In this document: positions 43,329 through 51,898 of the stretch, in pieces | Layout of the letters: every line of letters begins with the position of its first letter | Numbering within the stretch: the first letter of the stretch is position 1 | From: Streptomyces roseolilacinus | GTDB lineage: Bacteria; Actinomycetota; Actinomycetes; Streptomycetales; Streptomycetaceae | Length of the DNA: 64,000 nucleotides | Reading direction: 5' to 3' | Assembly: GCF_014649335.1 (NCBI RefSeq) | Contig: NZ_BMSV01000007.1 | Location: 354,677-418,676, forward strand | Notes under the pieces: model-generated | Seen by the model: the letters and a program-made list of their open reading frames with translations, nothing else | Told to the model about the DNA's origin: nothing | Database searches by the model: none | Made by a program: the position numbers and the translations under genes

Positions 43329-44393
43329 ATGAGCGCTGTGCAACCCGCTGGAGGCCCCACGGCGGCGGGCCGCTCCTGGCCCGTCGTCCTCGACACCCTG
43401 CTCTCGGGCCGCGACCTGGACGCGGACGCGACCGCGTGGGCGATGGAGCGCATCCTCGGCGGGGAGGCCACGAACGCGCAGATCGCCGGCTTCGCGGTGG
43501 CCCTGCGCGGCAAGGGCGAGACCGTGGAGGAGATCTCCGGCCTCGTCCGCACCATGTACGCCCACGCCCGGACCATCGAGGTCCCCGGGCGGACGGTCGA
43601 CATCGTCGGCACGGGCGGTGACGGCGCGAAGACCGTCAACATCTCCACCATGTCGGCGGTCGTCGTCGCCGGTACGGGCGCGAAGGTCGTCAAGCACGGC
43701 AACCGCGCCGCCTCGTCCGCCTCGGGTGCCTCCGACGTCCTGGAGAAGCTCGGCGTCAACCTGGAACTGTCCCCGGAGCGGGTCGCCGAGGTGGCGGAGG
43801 AGGCGGGCATCACGTTCTGCTTCGCCGTCAAGTTCCACCCGGCGCTCCGCCACGTCGCCGCCGCCCGCAAGGAGTTGGGCATCCGCACGACGTTCAACTT
43901 CCTGGGCCCGCTGACCAACCCGGCCCGGGTCCGCGCCCAGGCGACGGGAGTGGCGGACGCCCGGATGGCGCCCATCCTCGCCGGGGTGCTCGCCGGGCGC
44001 GGCTCGTCGGCGCTGGTGTTCCGCGGTGACGACGGGCTGGACGAGCTGACCACGACGGCCGGGTCCCGGGTGTGGGTCGTCCGGGACGGGGCCGTCCGCG
44101 AGGAGGCCTTCCACCCGCGCGACGTCGGCCTGGACCTGGTCCCGGTGGAGGCCCTGCGCGGCGCCGACGCCTCGTACAACGCGGACGTGGCGCGCCGGCT
44201 GCTGGCCGGCGAGACCGGGCCCGTACGGGACGCGGTGCTGCTGAACGCGGCGGCGGCGCTCGTCGCGCTGGACCCGTCGGACGCGCCGCTGGCCGAGCAG
44301 CTGCGGGCCGGCATGGTGAAGGCCGCCGAGTCCGTCGACTCGGGCGCCGCCCGCGACGCCCTGGACCGCTGGGTGCGGGCCAGCAACCGCTGA
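43329..44393 (+). CDS. trpD: Anthranilate phosphoribosyltransferase
   Basis: This is the second step of tryptophan biosynthesis. It has 354 residues, with DIVGTGGDGAKTVNIST (PRPP/Mg binding), VKHGNRAASSASGASDVLE, HPALRHVAAARKELGIRT and NFLGPLTNP. ATG 43329 has AGGAG 6 nt upstream. No other trp gene is adjacent. Its place after qcrB is the same as in mycobacteria (trpD beside qcr/ctaE), from memory. Confidence 0.96.
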   Translation: MSAVQPAGGPTAAGRSWPVVLDTLLSGRDLDADATAWAMERILGGEATNAQIAGFAVALRGKGETVEEISGLVRTMYAHARTIEVPGRTVDIVGTGGDGAKTVNISTMSAVVVAGTGAKVVKHGNRAASSASGASDVLEKLGVNLELSPERVAEVAEEAGITFCFAVKFHPALRHVAAARKELGIRTTFNFLGPLTNPARVRAQATGVADARMAPILAGVLAGRGSSALVFRGDDGLDELTTTAGSRVWVVRDGAVREEAFHPRDVGLDLVPVEALRGADASYNADVARRLLAGETGPVRDAVLLNAAAALVALDPSDAPLAEQLRAGMVKAAESVDSGAARDALDRWVRASNR

Positions 44394-44399
44394 CTCCAC

Positions 44400-44441
44400 G
44401 GGTTCGCGGCGCCGCCCCGCGCGGGGCGGCGCCGCGAACCC
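44400..44441 (+). terminator. Perfect 42-nt palindrome after trpD
   Basis: Bases 44400-44420 and 44421-44441 are exact reverse complements (GGGTTCGCGGCGCCGCCCCGC). This gives a long stem closed by CGCG, 6 bp past the trpD stop. Confidence 0.85.
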
Positions 44442-44502
44442 GTCCGCCGTGCGGGCCCCCCGCCTTGCGGGGTGACGGGGTGCGTGTGGCAGGATGCTCG
44501 GC

Positions 44503-44612
44503 AAGGTCATGAGTGACAGCGACCACGGCCCCGGCCCGCTGTCCGGCAACCCTCCGTCCGTGGCGGGGTGCCCCGGGTGAAGACCAGGCCGCAGGCAAAG
44601 GTCTGCGGCAAG
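44503..44612 (+). ncRNA. SAM riboswitch, SAM-IV type
   Basis: The leader 5' of the aminotransferase contains GGTCATGAGTG, a hairpin GACAGC/GCTGTC (44515-44520/44538-44543), then CCGGCAACCCTCC, GGTGCCCCGGGTGAAGACC closing P1 with the first GGTC (44505-44508/44582-44585), and an extra hairpin GCCGCAG/CTGCGGC (44588-44594/44603-44609). This matches my memory of the actinobacterial SAM-IV class, which shares the SAM-I core. It should switch off the downstream gene when S-adenosylmethionine is abundant. Possible expression-platform hairpins lie between 44615 and 44700. Confidence 0.8.
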
Positions 44613-44818
44613 CGCGGACCCCTGCACACCCTGGGGTCCTGGTCCCGAGGGAGCAGTCTCGTGAGCAAGCGAATGCGCTAGGGCCCTTCGGCCCCTTCCC
44701 CCCTCCTCCGCACGGCCGTCGTCGTGCGTCGAGGCAACACCCGTGTGCCGTACGGCCGTCGAGCCGTCCCCGCGGGACGTCACCTCCGTTCGCCCTGTCC
44801 TCACCGGGAGAGTCCGCC

Positions 44819-46270
44819 ATGTCCGCGTACCCGAACACCGCCACCGCCCCCGCGCCCACCACCGTCGCCGCGCCCGCCGCCACCGCCCCCGCGACCGCCG
44901 TCGGGCCCGTCGGGTCCGCCGACCCCGCCGGCTGTTCCGCCGCTCTGCCGCTGCCCGTGCTCGGGCGGGACGTGACCGTGCCGCTCGTCACCGGCGGGGA
45001 GGTCGCGTACGCCGCCCTGGACTACGCGGCCAGCGCCCCGGCGCTCCAGCGCGTGTGGGACGACGTCGCCGCCTACGCGCCGTACTACGGCAGCGTCCAC
45101 CGGGGTGCCGGATACCTGTCGCAGCTGTCCACCGACCTGTTCGAGAACAGCCGCAGGACGGTCGCGGAGTTCCTCGGCTGCCGCCCCGGCGACCAGGTCG
45201 TGTTCACCCGCTCCACGACCGACTCGCTGAACCTGCTCGCCCACGCCCTGCCCGCCGGCTGCGAGGTGTTCGTCTTCGAGACCGAGCACCATGCCTCCCT
45301 CCTGCCGTGGCGGGGCGCGCGCGTGACGTATCTGGACGCGCCGCGCACCCCCGGCCGCGCCGTGGAGACGCTGGAGCGGGCCCTCGCCGACCGGGACCCC
45401 CACGGACCCGCCCTGGTGTGCGTGACCGGCGCCTCCAACGTGACCGGCGAGCTGTGGCCGGTACGGGAGCTGGCGGCCGCCGCGCACGCGCACGGCGCGC
45501 GGATCGTGCTGGACGCCGCCCAGCTGGCGCCGCACCACCCGGTGGACGTGGCGGAGCTGGACGTGGACTGGGTGGCGTTCTCGGGGCACAAGCTGTACGC
45601 GCCGTTCGGGGCCGGCGTGCTGGCCGGGCGGACCGACTGGCTGCGGGACGCCGAGCCGTACCTGGCGGGCGGCGGCGCGTCGCGGACGGTGGCCCGGCGG
45701 GCCGACGGCGGGGTGGACGTCGACTGGCACACCACGGCGGCCCGCCACGAGGCCGGCTCGCCGAACGTGATCGGCGCCTACGCCGTCGCCTCGGCCTGCG
45801 AGGCGCTCACCGCGGCGGGGTTCGACGCGCTCGTGGCCCGCGAGCGGGAGCTGATCGCCCGCGTGCGGGAGGGGCTGGCCGAGGTGCCCGAGGTGCGGGT
45901 GCTGTCGCTGTTCGGCGACGACGCCCCGCGCGTCGGCGTCCTCTCCTTCGTCGTGGAGGGCTGGAACAGCTCGCACTTCGCCGCGGCGCTCTCCGCCGAG
46001 TACGGCATCGGCGTCCGCGACGGGCTGTTCTGCGCCCACCCGCTGGTCCGGACCCTGCTGGGCGGGTCGCCGCAGGAGCCCGGGGAGTGCGGGGCGCCGG
46101 AGGCCGGGCCGGGGGAGGGGTCCCTCAACGCGATCCGGGTCAGCTTCGGGGCGGGGACCCCGGACGAGCACGTCGACCGCTTCGTCCGGGCCGTGCGGGA
46201 ACTGGTCAGGGACGGCGCCCGGTGGAGCTACCGCACGGAGGACGGGCGCTGCGTGCCCGACCGCGGCTGA
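44819..46270 (+). CDS. Class V aminotransferase (cysteine desulfurase-like), SAM-riboswitch controlled
   Basis: A PLP enzyme of 483 residues. After an Ala/Pro/Thr-rich N-terminus (1-40) the fold begins GEVAYAALDYAASAPALQ. It has RGAGYLSQLSTDLFENSR, FETEHHASLLPWRG, VLDAAQLAPHHP, the PLP lysine in AFSGHKLYAPFGAG, and a SufS-like loop GVRDGLFCAHPLVRTLLGG with a cysteine where group II desulfurases have theirs. ATG 44819 has GGGAGAG about 8 nt upstream. The long in-frame extension to 44513 runs through the riboswitch and is not coding. Riboswitch control points to sulfur amino-acid metabolism; the exact reaction is unknown. Confidence 0.9.
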   Translation: MSAYPNTATAPAPTTVAAPAATAPATAVGPVGSADPAGCSAALPLPVLGRDVTVPLVTGGEVAYAALDYAASAPALQRVWDDVAAYAPYYGSVHRGAGYLSQLSTDLFENSRRTVAEFLGCRPGDQVVFTRSTTDSLNLLAHALPAGCEVFVFETEHHASLLPWRGARVTYLDAPRTPGRAVETLERALADRDPHGPALVCVTGASNVTGELWPVRELAAAAHAHGARIVLDAAQLAPHHPVDVAELDVDWVAFSGHKLYAPFGAGVLAGRTDWLRDAEPYLAGGGASRTVARRADGGVDVDWHTTAARHEAGSPNVIGAYAVASACEALTAAGFDALVARERELIARVREGLAEVPEVRVLSLFGDDAPRVGVLSFVVEGWNSSHFAAALSAEYGIGVRDGLFCAHPLVRTLLGGSPQEPGECGAPEAGPGEGSLNAIRVSFGAGTPDEHVDRFVRAVRELVRDGARWSYRTEDGRCVPDRG

Positions 46271-46334
46271 GGCGGCGGCCGGGCCGTGGCCGGTTCCGCC
46301 TCACCCGTTCAGGTGGATCGGGTGGCGGGGAGGG

Positions 46335-46616
46335 TCAGGTGTCGAGGCCGATCGCGAAGGCCGCTTCCAGGTCGTGCTGCGAGTACGTGCGGAACGCGAC
46401 GTGCGTGTCCGTCGCGACGACGCCGGGGATCTTGCTGATGCGGCCGGGGATGATGTCGGCCAGGTTCTCGTGCCGGGGCACGCGGACCATGGCGACCAGG
46501 TCGTAGGTCCCGGTGACGGAGAAGACCTCGCTCACGCTGTCGAGCGCGGCGATCGCCTCCGCGATCTCCGGGATGCGGTCCACGCTGGTCTTGATGAGCA
46601 CGATCGCGGTGATCAC
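46335..46616 (-). CDS. Stand-alone Lrp/AsnC ligand-binding (RAM) domain protein
   Basis: A 93-residue protein consisting only of the RAM domain of Lrp/AsnC regulators: MITAIVLIKTSVDRIPEIAE, VSEVFSVTGTYDLVAMVRV and RISKIPGVVATDTHVAF. The helix-turn-helix is absent, so it probably binds an amino acid and oligomerises, perhaps with full-length relatives. GTG 46616 overlaps the stop of the rhomboid gene (GTGA), so the two are cotranslated. Confidence 0.9.
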   Translation of the reverse strand: MITAIVLIKTSVDRIPEIAEAIAALDSVSEVFSVTGTYDLVAMVRVPRHENLADIIPGRISKIPGVVATDTHVAFRTYSQHDLEAAFAIGLDT

Positions 46617-47332
46617 GGCTGTCCCTCTCCCTCGGTGGCCGCTGCTGGGGCCTTCACTCTAATGCCCCGGTAGCGCGCCCACGCGTACAGGAACCCCAGC
46701 GCGAACCCGATGAGGTGCGCCAGGTAGGCGACGCCCGGCCCGCTGCCCGCCCCGCGCGCCGCCAGCCACTGCAGGACGAACCAGAAGACCAGGACGATCC
46801 AGGCGGGGAAGCGCAGCGGCAGGAAGAACAGGAACGGGAAGAGGCTGGTGACCCGCGCCCGGGGGAAGAGGTACAGGAAGGCGCCGAGGACCCCCGAGAT
46901 CGCCCCCGACGCCCCCACCAGGGTCTGCTCGCTGTCCGCGTGGGCCAGTGCGTAACCGGCCAGGGCGAGGTAGCCGCACACCACGTAGAACACCCCGAAC
47001 CGGAGGTGTCCCATCCGCTCCTCGGCCATCGCGCCGAAGACGAAGAGGAAGAGCATGTTCCCCAGCAGGTGAAGCCAGTTGCCGTGCACGAACAGGGCGC
47101 TGAGCGGGGTGAGCAGCGCCCGGGGGGAGCCGCTCAGCAGGTCCGCCGGGATCACCCCCCACCGCTGGAAGTACACGCTCTGCGCGACGACCAGGGCGTC
47201 TTCGGTGCCGTACGAGGCGGACAGGCCCGAGGCCGGGCCGAGGACGAAGACCAGCGCGCACACCCCGATGACGCCGTACGTCACCGAGGGGCCGGTGACG
47301 GCGCGCCGCAGCGCCCCACGCCCATCGATCAT
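46613..47332 (-). CDS. Rhomboid-family intramembrane serine protease
   Basis: The protein has 239 residues with about six helices. The full active-site set is present: HGNWLHLLGNMLFLFVFG (oxyanion region), the catalytic serine in GASGAISGVLGAFLYL and the catalytic histidine in LAHLIGFALGFLYA. ATG 47332 is taken (MIDGRGALRR). No Shine-Dalgarno is visible, and the start lies in a TCATGA direct repeat. The family cleaves membrane proteins within the bilayer; the substrate is unknown. It is coupled to the RAM-domain gene. Confidence 0.92.
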   Translation of the reverse strand: MIDGRGALRRAVTGPSVTYGVIGVCALVFVLGPASGLSASYGTEDALVVAQSVYFQRWGVIPADLLSGSPRALLTPLSALFVHGNWLHLLGNMLFLFVFGAMAEERMGHLRFGVFYVVCGYLALAGYALAHADSEQTLVGASGAISGVLGAFLYLFPRARVTSLFPFLFFLPLRFPAWIVLVFWFVLQWLAARGAGSGPGVAYLAHLIGFALGFLYAWARYRGIRVKAPAAATEGEGQP

Positions 47333-47545
47333 GAACAGATCATGACGTAAAGGGAGTGAGCAGGACAGAGCGCCTCGCCGGGGCGGATGTGTCCCGGTTC
47401 GGGCTTCCCCCGCCGTCCGCACGGGCGGGACCGTGGAGGCCGTAGGGTTACGGGCGTGCCCGGGCCGCTCCCGGGGCACCCGCAGTCCGAGGGCGCACCG
47501 CGGGTCGAAGTAGTGGAACGACCGGACCATGACAAGGACGGCACC

Positions 47546-47788
47546 ATGACGACGGTTCCCCAGCCGACCGCCGACACCCGCTGGCGCTGCACGCTCTGCG
47601 GCAACCTGACGCGCTTCGACGTGACGCGCTCCTCGAAGGTCGTGGAGTACGTCCATCTGGACCTGGCGGGGGAGCCCACGGTGGAGGAGCGCGAGGTGGT
47701 CAGTGAGACCATCGAGTCGGTCCGCTGCCGCTGGTGCAACGCGGTGGACCGGATCGAGCTGGTGGACAGGCCGGGCGCCGGTTCCTGA
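47546..47788 (+). CDS. Small zinc-ribbon-type protein
   Basis: An 80-residue protein with two CxxC pairs, CTLCGN (about 14-17) and CRWCNA (about 62-65), expected to bind one zinc. Between them is KVVEYVHLDLAGEPTVEERE. The start ATG 47546 has AAGGACGG upstream; the open frame extends upstream without a better signal. It lies 65 bp ahead of the NYN-domain gene and may be cotranscribed with it. The function is not assigned. Confidence 0.8.
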   Translation: MTTVPQPTADTRWRCTLCGNLTRFDVTRSSKVVEYVHLDLAGEPTVEEREVVSETIESVRCRWCNAVDRIELVDRPGAGS

Positions 47789-47853
47789 GCGCGGGCCCGG
47801 GACGACGGGCGGCCCGGCAGAGTCAGAACGGACGGGTAGTGGGGTGACGGATC

Positions 47854-49218
47854 GTGGCGCAGCCCGCAAGCGGCGCTGAGTCGGCCGGTGCGGCCGGTGA
47901 CGCCGCCGAGGCGCTCGACCGCCCGCTGCCGGAGGCAGTGCGGCGCCGGGTCGTCGCGCTCGTCTCCGAGGCGTTCGGCGGCCTGACGGTCCCCGAGCTG
48001 CCGCCGCAGCTGCGGCAGTACGCCCGCTTCACCCCCTCCCGGCGGGCCCGGTTCGCGGGCAACGCGATGGCCGCCGCTCTGGAGGGCGACCCGCGGTTCC
48101 GCCGGCGCGTCGGCGACTGGCTGGGGACCGCCCAGCCGGAGCTGACCGCGACCGTCGAGTCGGGTGCGCCGCCCGCCGCCGCCGACCCGGTCGACGTGGC
48201 GGCCGCCGCGTACGTGCTGCGCCCCACCGGCTGGGTCAAGCTGGTCGCCGCCGCCGGCGAGGAGGTGCAGCGCGCGGACGCCGAACGCGCCGACGAGGCG
48301 GGCCGGCGCGAGCTGGAGCGGCTGCGCGAGGAACTGGCGGAGGCCCGCGCGCACACCCGTACCGAGACGGAGCGGCTGCGCTCCGAGCTGGAGGCCTCCC
48401 GCAAGGAGGCCGAGGCGCTGCAGCGCAAGCTCCGCAGCGCGCAGAGCGACGTCAAGCGCGGCGAGGCCGCCCTGCGCCGCACCCAGGCCGAGGTCGACGG
48501 GATCAGGGCGGACGCCGCCGCCCGCGTCTCGGCCGCCGAGAGCGAGACCCGCCGCCTCAAGGCCCGGCTCGGCGAGACCGAGGCCGCCCTGGAGGCGAGC
48601 CGCCGGGCCGCCCGCGAGGGCCGCTCGGTGGAGGACGTACGGCTCCGGCTGCTGCTGGACACGGTCCTGGAGGCCGCCCAGGGGCTGCGCCGCGAGCTGG
48701 CCCTGCCGCCCGTCTCCGTACGGCCCGCGGACTCCGTGGACGCGGTGGAGCCCGGCCGGATGTCGCCGAAGGACGTCGCCGCCCGCGCGCTGTCCGAGAC
48801 CGACCCGGCCCTCCTCGACCAGCTCCTCGCCCTCCCGCAGGCCCATCTCGTCGTCGACGGCTACAACGTCACCAAGACCGGCTATCCGACGATGCCGCTG
48901 GAGAAGCAGCGGCTGCGGCTGCTCGGCGGGCTCTCCGCGCTGGCCGCCCGCTCCGGCGCCGAGGTCACCTGCGTCTTCGACGGCGCGGAGCTGGCCGCCC
49001 CGGTGCTGCTCGCCCCGCCGCGCGGGGTGCGCGTGCTGTTCTCCAAGCCGGGCGTGACCGCCGACGAGCTGATCCGCCAACTGGTCCGCGCCGAGCCCGC
49101 GGGCCGGCCGGTGGTCGTGGTCTCCAGCGACCGCGAGGTGGCCGACGGCGTCGCCGCGTCCGGCGCCCGCCCGGTCGCGTCCGTGATGCTGCTGAAGCGG
49201 CTTTCGCGGCTCTCGTAA
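47854..49218 (+). CDS. Coiled-coil protein with C-terminal NYN (YacP/PIN-like RNase) domain
   Basis: The protein has 454 residues: an N-terminal globular part (about 20-135), a long coiled coil (about 140-255, repeated ELERLREELAEAR-type heptads), and a C-terminal NYN domain (about 325-454). The NYN domain contains the acidic-site motifs HLVVDGYNVTKTGYP, VFDGAEL and VVVVSSDREVADG. NYN domains are predicted Mg-dependent ribonucleases, as in YacP/Rae1-like proteins. The coiled coil probably mediates oligomerisation. The start is GTG 47854. Confidence 0.88.
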   Translation: MAQPASGAESAGAAGDAAEALDRPLPEAVRRRVVALVSEAFGGLTVPELPPQLRQYARFTPSRRARFAGNAMAAALEGDPRFRRRVGDWLGTAQPELTATVESGAPPAAADPVDVAAAAYVLRPTGWVKLVAAAGEEVQRADAERADEAGRRELERLREELAEARAHTRTETERLRSELEASRKEAEALQRKLRSAQSDVKRGEAALRRTQAEVDGIRADAAARVSAAESETRRLKARLGETEAALEASRRAAREGRSVEDVRLRLLLDTVLEAAQGLRRELALPPVSVRPADSVDAVEPGRMSPKDVAARALSETDPALLDQLLALPQAHLVVDGYNVTKTGYPTMPLEKQRLRLLGGLSALAARSGAEVTCVFDGAELAAPVLLAPPRGVRVLFSKPGVTADELIRQLVRAEPAGRPVVVVSSDREVADGVAASGARPVASVMLLKRLSRLS

Positions 49219-49544
49219 CTCCTGGGCCGGATGCCCGGTTTGAGGAAGTCCCCGGGGAACACAACGTCAACCCCGCGTGACGCATTGTGGGGTGGGAGTA
49301 AAGAAAATGCCTGGCAGGCGAGATTTTTCTCATGAGGATTTGAACTGATCACAAGGTGGTCACTAGGGTCTGGGCTCGAACCTTCGCGCGGTTGACCGTC
49401 CATCCGGGACGGCAGCGAAGGCACCGCCTGAACCGTGCAGTTCGGACGTGGATCACGGGGAGTGTCCGGACATCCAGCGCGGAACCGGGGCATTGACCGT
49501 CGACCCGGCAGGCGGCTCGAACGAGGAAGAAGGAGCTCGCCTCC
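49219..49544 (+). promoter_or_regulatory. Leader/promoter region of the first NlpC/P60 gene
   Basis: This 326-bp gap contains no convincing gene. An AT-rich segment (about 49290-49350) suggests the promoter. GGAAC at 49256 followed 17 bp later by TGACG resembles an ECF (SigE-like) promoter but is imperfect. A near-perfect repeat TGATCAC-AAG-GTGGTCA is at about 49347-49363. The last 150 bp probably form a structured leader, but no known riboswitch consensus was recognised. Confidence 0.4.
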
Positions 49545-50570
49545 GTGGCGTCCCACCGTCGACCCAAGCAGCCGAGCCGCGCCCGCGTGACCGTGCTCAC
49601 CGCGACCGCCGCCGCTGCCGTCGCCCTGACCTCCCAGACCGCTTCGGCCACGCCGCAGCCCACCAAGGAACAGGTCAAGGAAAAGGTCGACAAGCTCCAT
49701 CACGAGGCCGAAGAGGCCACGGAGCAGTTCAACCTCGCAGACGAGCGCCGTGAGAAGCTCCAGAAGGAGGTCACGGCCCTCCAGGACCAGGTCGCCCGCG
49801 GTCAGGAGGAGCTCAACACCCTGCGCGACAGCATCGGTTCGGTCGCCAGCGCCCAGTACCGCAACGGCGGCATGGACCCGTCGCTGCAGCTGTTCCTCTC
49901 CTCGAACCCGGACGACTACCTCGACAAGGCGTCCGCCGTCGACCAGCTCTCCGCCAAGCAGGCCGAGACGCTGCGCACCATCCAGGCCAAGCAGCGCGCC
50001 CTCGCCCAGCAGCGCGCCGAGGCCACGACGAAGCTCGCCGACCTCGAGGACGTCCGCAAGACGCTCGGCGAGAAGAAGAAGAAGTTCCAGGGCAAGCTCG
50101 CCGAGGCCCAGAAGCTCCTCAACACGCTCACCGCCGAGGAGCGGGAGAAGATGCGCGAGGAGGAGCAGCGGGCCAGCCGCGACGCCGGCGAGCGCGTCGA
50201 GCTCGGCAACGAGGTCCCCGCCTCGCAGCGCGGCGCCGCCGCCCTCAGCGCCGCCGCCACCCAGATCGGCAAGCCGTACGTGTCCGGTGCCGAGGGCCCC
50301 AGCTCGTACGACTGCTCCGGCCTGACGCAGTGGGCCTACCGCCAGGCCGGCGTCAGCATCACCCGCACCACCTACACGCAGCAGAACGACGGCGTGAAGA
50401 TCGGCCGCGGCCAGCTCAAGCCGGGCGACCTCGTCTTCTTCAACAACCTCTCCCACGTGGGCCTCTACGCCGGCAACAACACCGTCCTGCACGCCCCGTA
50501 CCCGGGCACCTCCGTCCGCTACGAGTCGATGAACTACCTGGGCACGTTCCAGTTCGGCGTCCGCATCTGA
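49545..50570 (+). CDS. Secreted NlpC/P60 peptidoglycan endopeptidase
   Basis: The protein has 341 residues with a signal peptide (RVTVLTATAAAAVALTSQTASA), a long coiled coil (about 40-215, EEATEQFNLADERREKLQ) and a C-terminal NlpC/P60 domain. Catalytic Cys257 is in YDCSGLTQWAYRQAG and the histidine in NLSHVGLYAGN; a third polar residue is in VLHAPYPG. It resembles actinobacterial RipA/RipC-type hydrolases that cut within stem peptides during growth and division; the coiled coil usually keeps them inactive. The start is GTG 49545 (GAAGAAGGAG upstream). Confidence 0.93.
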   Translation: MASHRRPKQPSRARVTVLTATAAAAVALTSQTASATPQPTKEQVKEKVDKLHHEAEEATEQFNLADERREKLQKEVTALQDQVARGQEELNTLRDSIGSVASAQYRNGGMDPSLQLFLSSNPDDYLDKASAVDQLSAKQAETLRTIQAKQRALAQQRAEATTKLADLEDVRKTLGEKKKKFQGKLAEAQKLLNTLTAEEREKMREEEQRASRDAGERVELGNEVPASQRGAAALSAAATQIGKPYVSGAEGPSSYDCSGLTQWAYRQAGVSITRTTYTQQNDGVKIGRGQLKPGDLVFFNNLSHVGLYAGNNTVLHAPYPGTSVRYESMNYLGTFQFGVRI

Positions 50571-50682
50571 GCCGTCCCGCCCGCGCCCCGGGCGCCCGAT
50601 GCGCGTGACGTGCCGGGACCGGTCCCGAACCGTCGCGCGCACGCGCCCGATCGGGGGATTTCCGCCCCCCGTGCCGACCCCC

Positions 50683-50717
50683 CGCCCCGCCGGTGACCTG
50701 TGGTTCCCGGCGGGGCG
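50683..50717. terminator. Hairpin between the two NlpC/P60 genes
   Basis: A perfect 11-bp stem CGCCCCGCCGG/CCGGCGGGGCG (50683-50693/50707-50717) with a 13-nt loop in the 244-bp gap. It probably terminates the first gene. The second gene's promoter must lie within 50720-50810. Confidence 0.6.
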
Positions 50718-50814
50718 GCGCCGTGTGCGGGCCCCGGGGACTTTGGCCGCTCCGTGACCGCCCGGCTACTGTCTGCCGCGCAACAGCCCCGAACAGCTGA
50801 AGGGAGCGCGGTCC

Positions 50815-51849
50815 GTGGCGTCCCACCGCCGTCCCCCCCACCCGGGCCTCCACCGGAGCGCCGCCAAGGCCGGCGTCCTGTCCGCCGCGGCGGCCACGGC
50901 GGCCGCCGCCTTCGGCGCCACCCCCGTGAAGGCCGAGCCGGCCGGACCCGCCGACGCCGTGCGCGCCCGTGTCGACCGGCTCTACGCCGAGGCGGAGAAG
51001 GCCACGGAGGACTTCAACGCCGCCGACGAGCGCGCCGACGAGCTCCGCGTGATCGTCGCCGCCGCCCGTGACCGGGTGGCGCGCGGCCAGGAGCGCATCA
51101 ACCGCATGCGCGGCACCCTCGGTTCGGTCGCCGGCGCCCAGTACCGGTCCGGCGGGATCGACCCGGCGCTCGCGCTGATGCTGTCGGAGGAGCCCGACAC
51201 GTACCTCGCCAAGGCCGCCGCCCTGGACCGGCTCAGCGAACGGCAGGCGACCGTCCTCGCCGAACTCCGCCTCGGCCAGCGCCGGTTGGCCCAGGAGCGC
51301 GCCGAGGCCACCCGCACCCTCGCCGAACTGGAACGCAGCCGCGCGGTGGTGGCCCGGTACAAGCAGGCCGTCGAGCGGAAGCTCGCCGCGGCGCGGGCGC
51401 TGCTGAACTCCCTGCGGTCCGAGGAGCGCGGCGCCTTCGACCGGGCCTCCCGCTCCGGCCGCGACGGCGCCCTGCTGCCCCCCCTGCCGGGCGGGGCCGC
51501 CTCGCCGCGGGCCGCCGCCGCGGTGCGGGCCGTCCGGTCGGTGGTGGGCAGGCCGTACGTGTGGGGGGCGAACGGGCCCGACGCCTTCGACTGCTCGGGC
51601 CTCACGCAGTGGGCGTACGCGCAGGCCGGGGTCGGGCTGCCGCGCACCTCGCAGGCGCAGCGGAACGCGGGGCGGCACGTGGGGCTGGCGGAGGCGCGGC
51701 CGGGCGACCTGGTGACCTACCGCGCGGACGCGAGCCACGTGGCGATGTACATGGGCCACGGCCAGGTCGTCCACGCCCCGTACCCGGGGGCCGGGGTCCG
51801 CTACGACCCGGTGGGCATGATGCCCGTCTCCGCGGTGACCCGCCTCTGA
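50815..51849 (+). CDS. Second secreted NlpC/P60 endopeptidase (tandem paralogue)
   Basis: The 344 residues have the same architecture as the preceding gene: a signal peptide, a coiled coil (about 45-215) and an NlpC/P60 domain with catalytic Cys260 (FDCSGLTQWAYAQAG), SHVAMYMGHGQ and VVHAPYPGAGVRY. Both start MASHRR and share the same domain borders, so they arose by tandem duplication but have since diverged widely: this copy is richer in Arg/Ala where the first has Lys/Gln. The start is GTG 50815, with GAAGGGAG upstream. Confidence 0.92.
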   Translation: MASHRRPPHPGLHRSAAKAGVLSAAAATAAAAFGATPVKAEPAGPADAVRARVDRLYAEAEKATEDFNAADERADELRVIVAAARDRVARGQERINRMRGTLGSVAGAQYRSGGIDPALALMLSEEPDTYLAKAAALDRLSERQATVLAELRLGQRRLAQERAEATRTLAELERSRAVVARYKQAVERKLAAARALLNSLRSEERGAFDRASRSGRDGALLPPLPGGAASPRAAAAVRAVRSVVGRPYVWGANGPDAFDCSGLTQWAYAQAGVGLPRTSQAQRNAGRHVGLAEARPGDLVTYRADASHVAMYMGHGQVVHAPYPGAGVRYDPVGMMPVSAVTRL

Positions 51850-51898
51850 GGGGCCGGGCGCCCCGGGGGGACCGGGGCCGGGCGTCTACGATCGGCGC

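Noticed and set aside
44513..44818. N-terminal extension of the class V aminotransferase
   Set aside because: It would translate the SAM-IV-type leader; ATG 44819 has a proper ribosome-binding site and homologous sequence starts after it.
49219..49544. Possible c-di-AMP (ydaO) riboswitch before the NlpC/P60 gene
   Set aside because: Cell-wall hydrolase genes in Streptomyces often have one, but the characteristic conserved segments were not found here.
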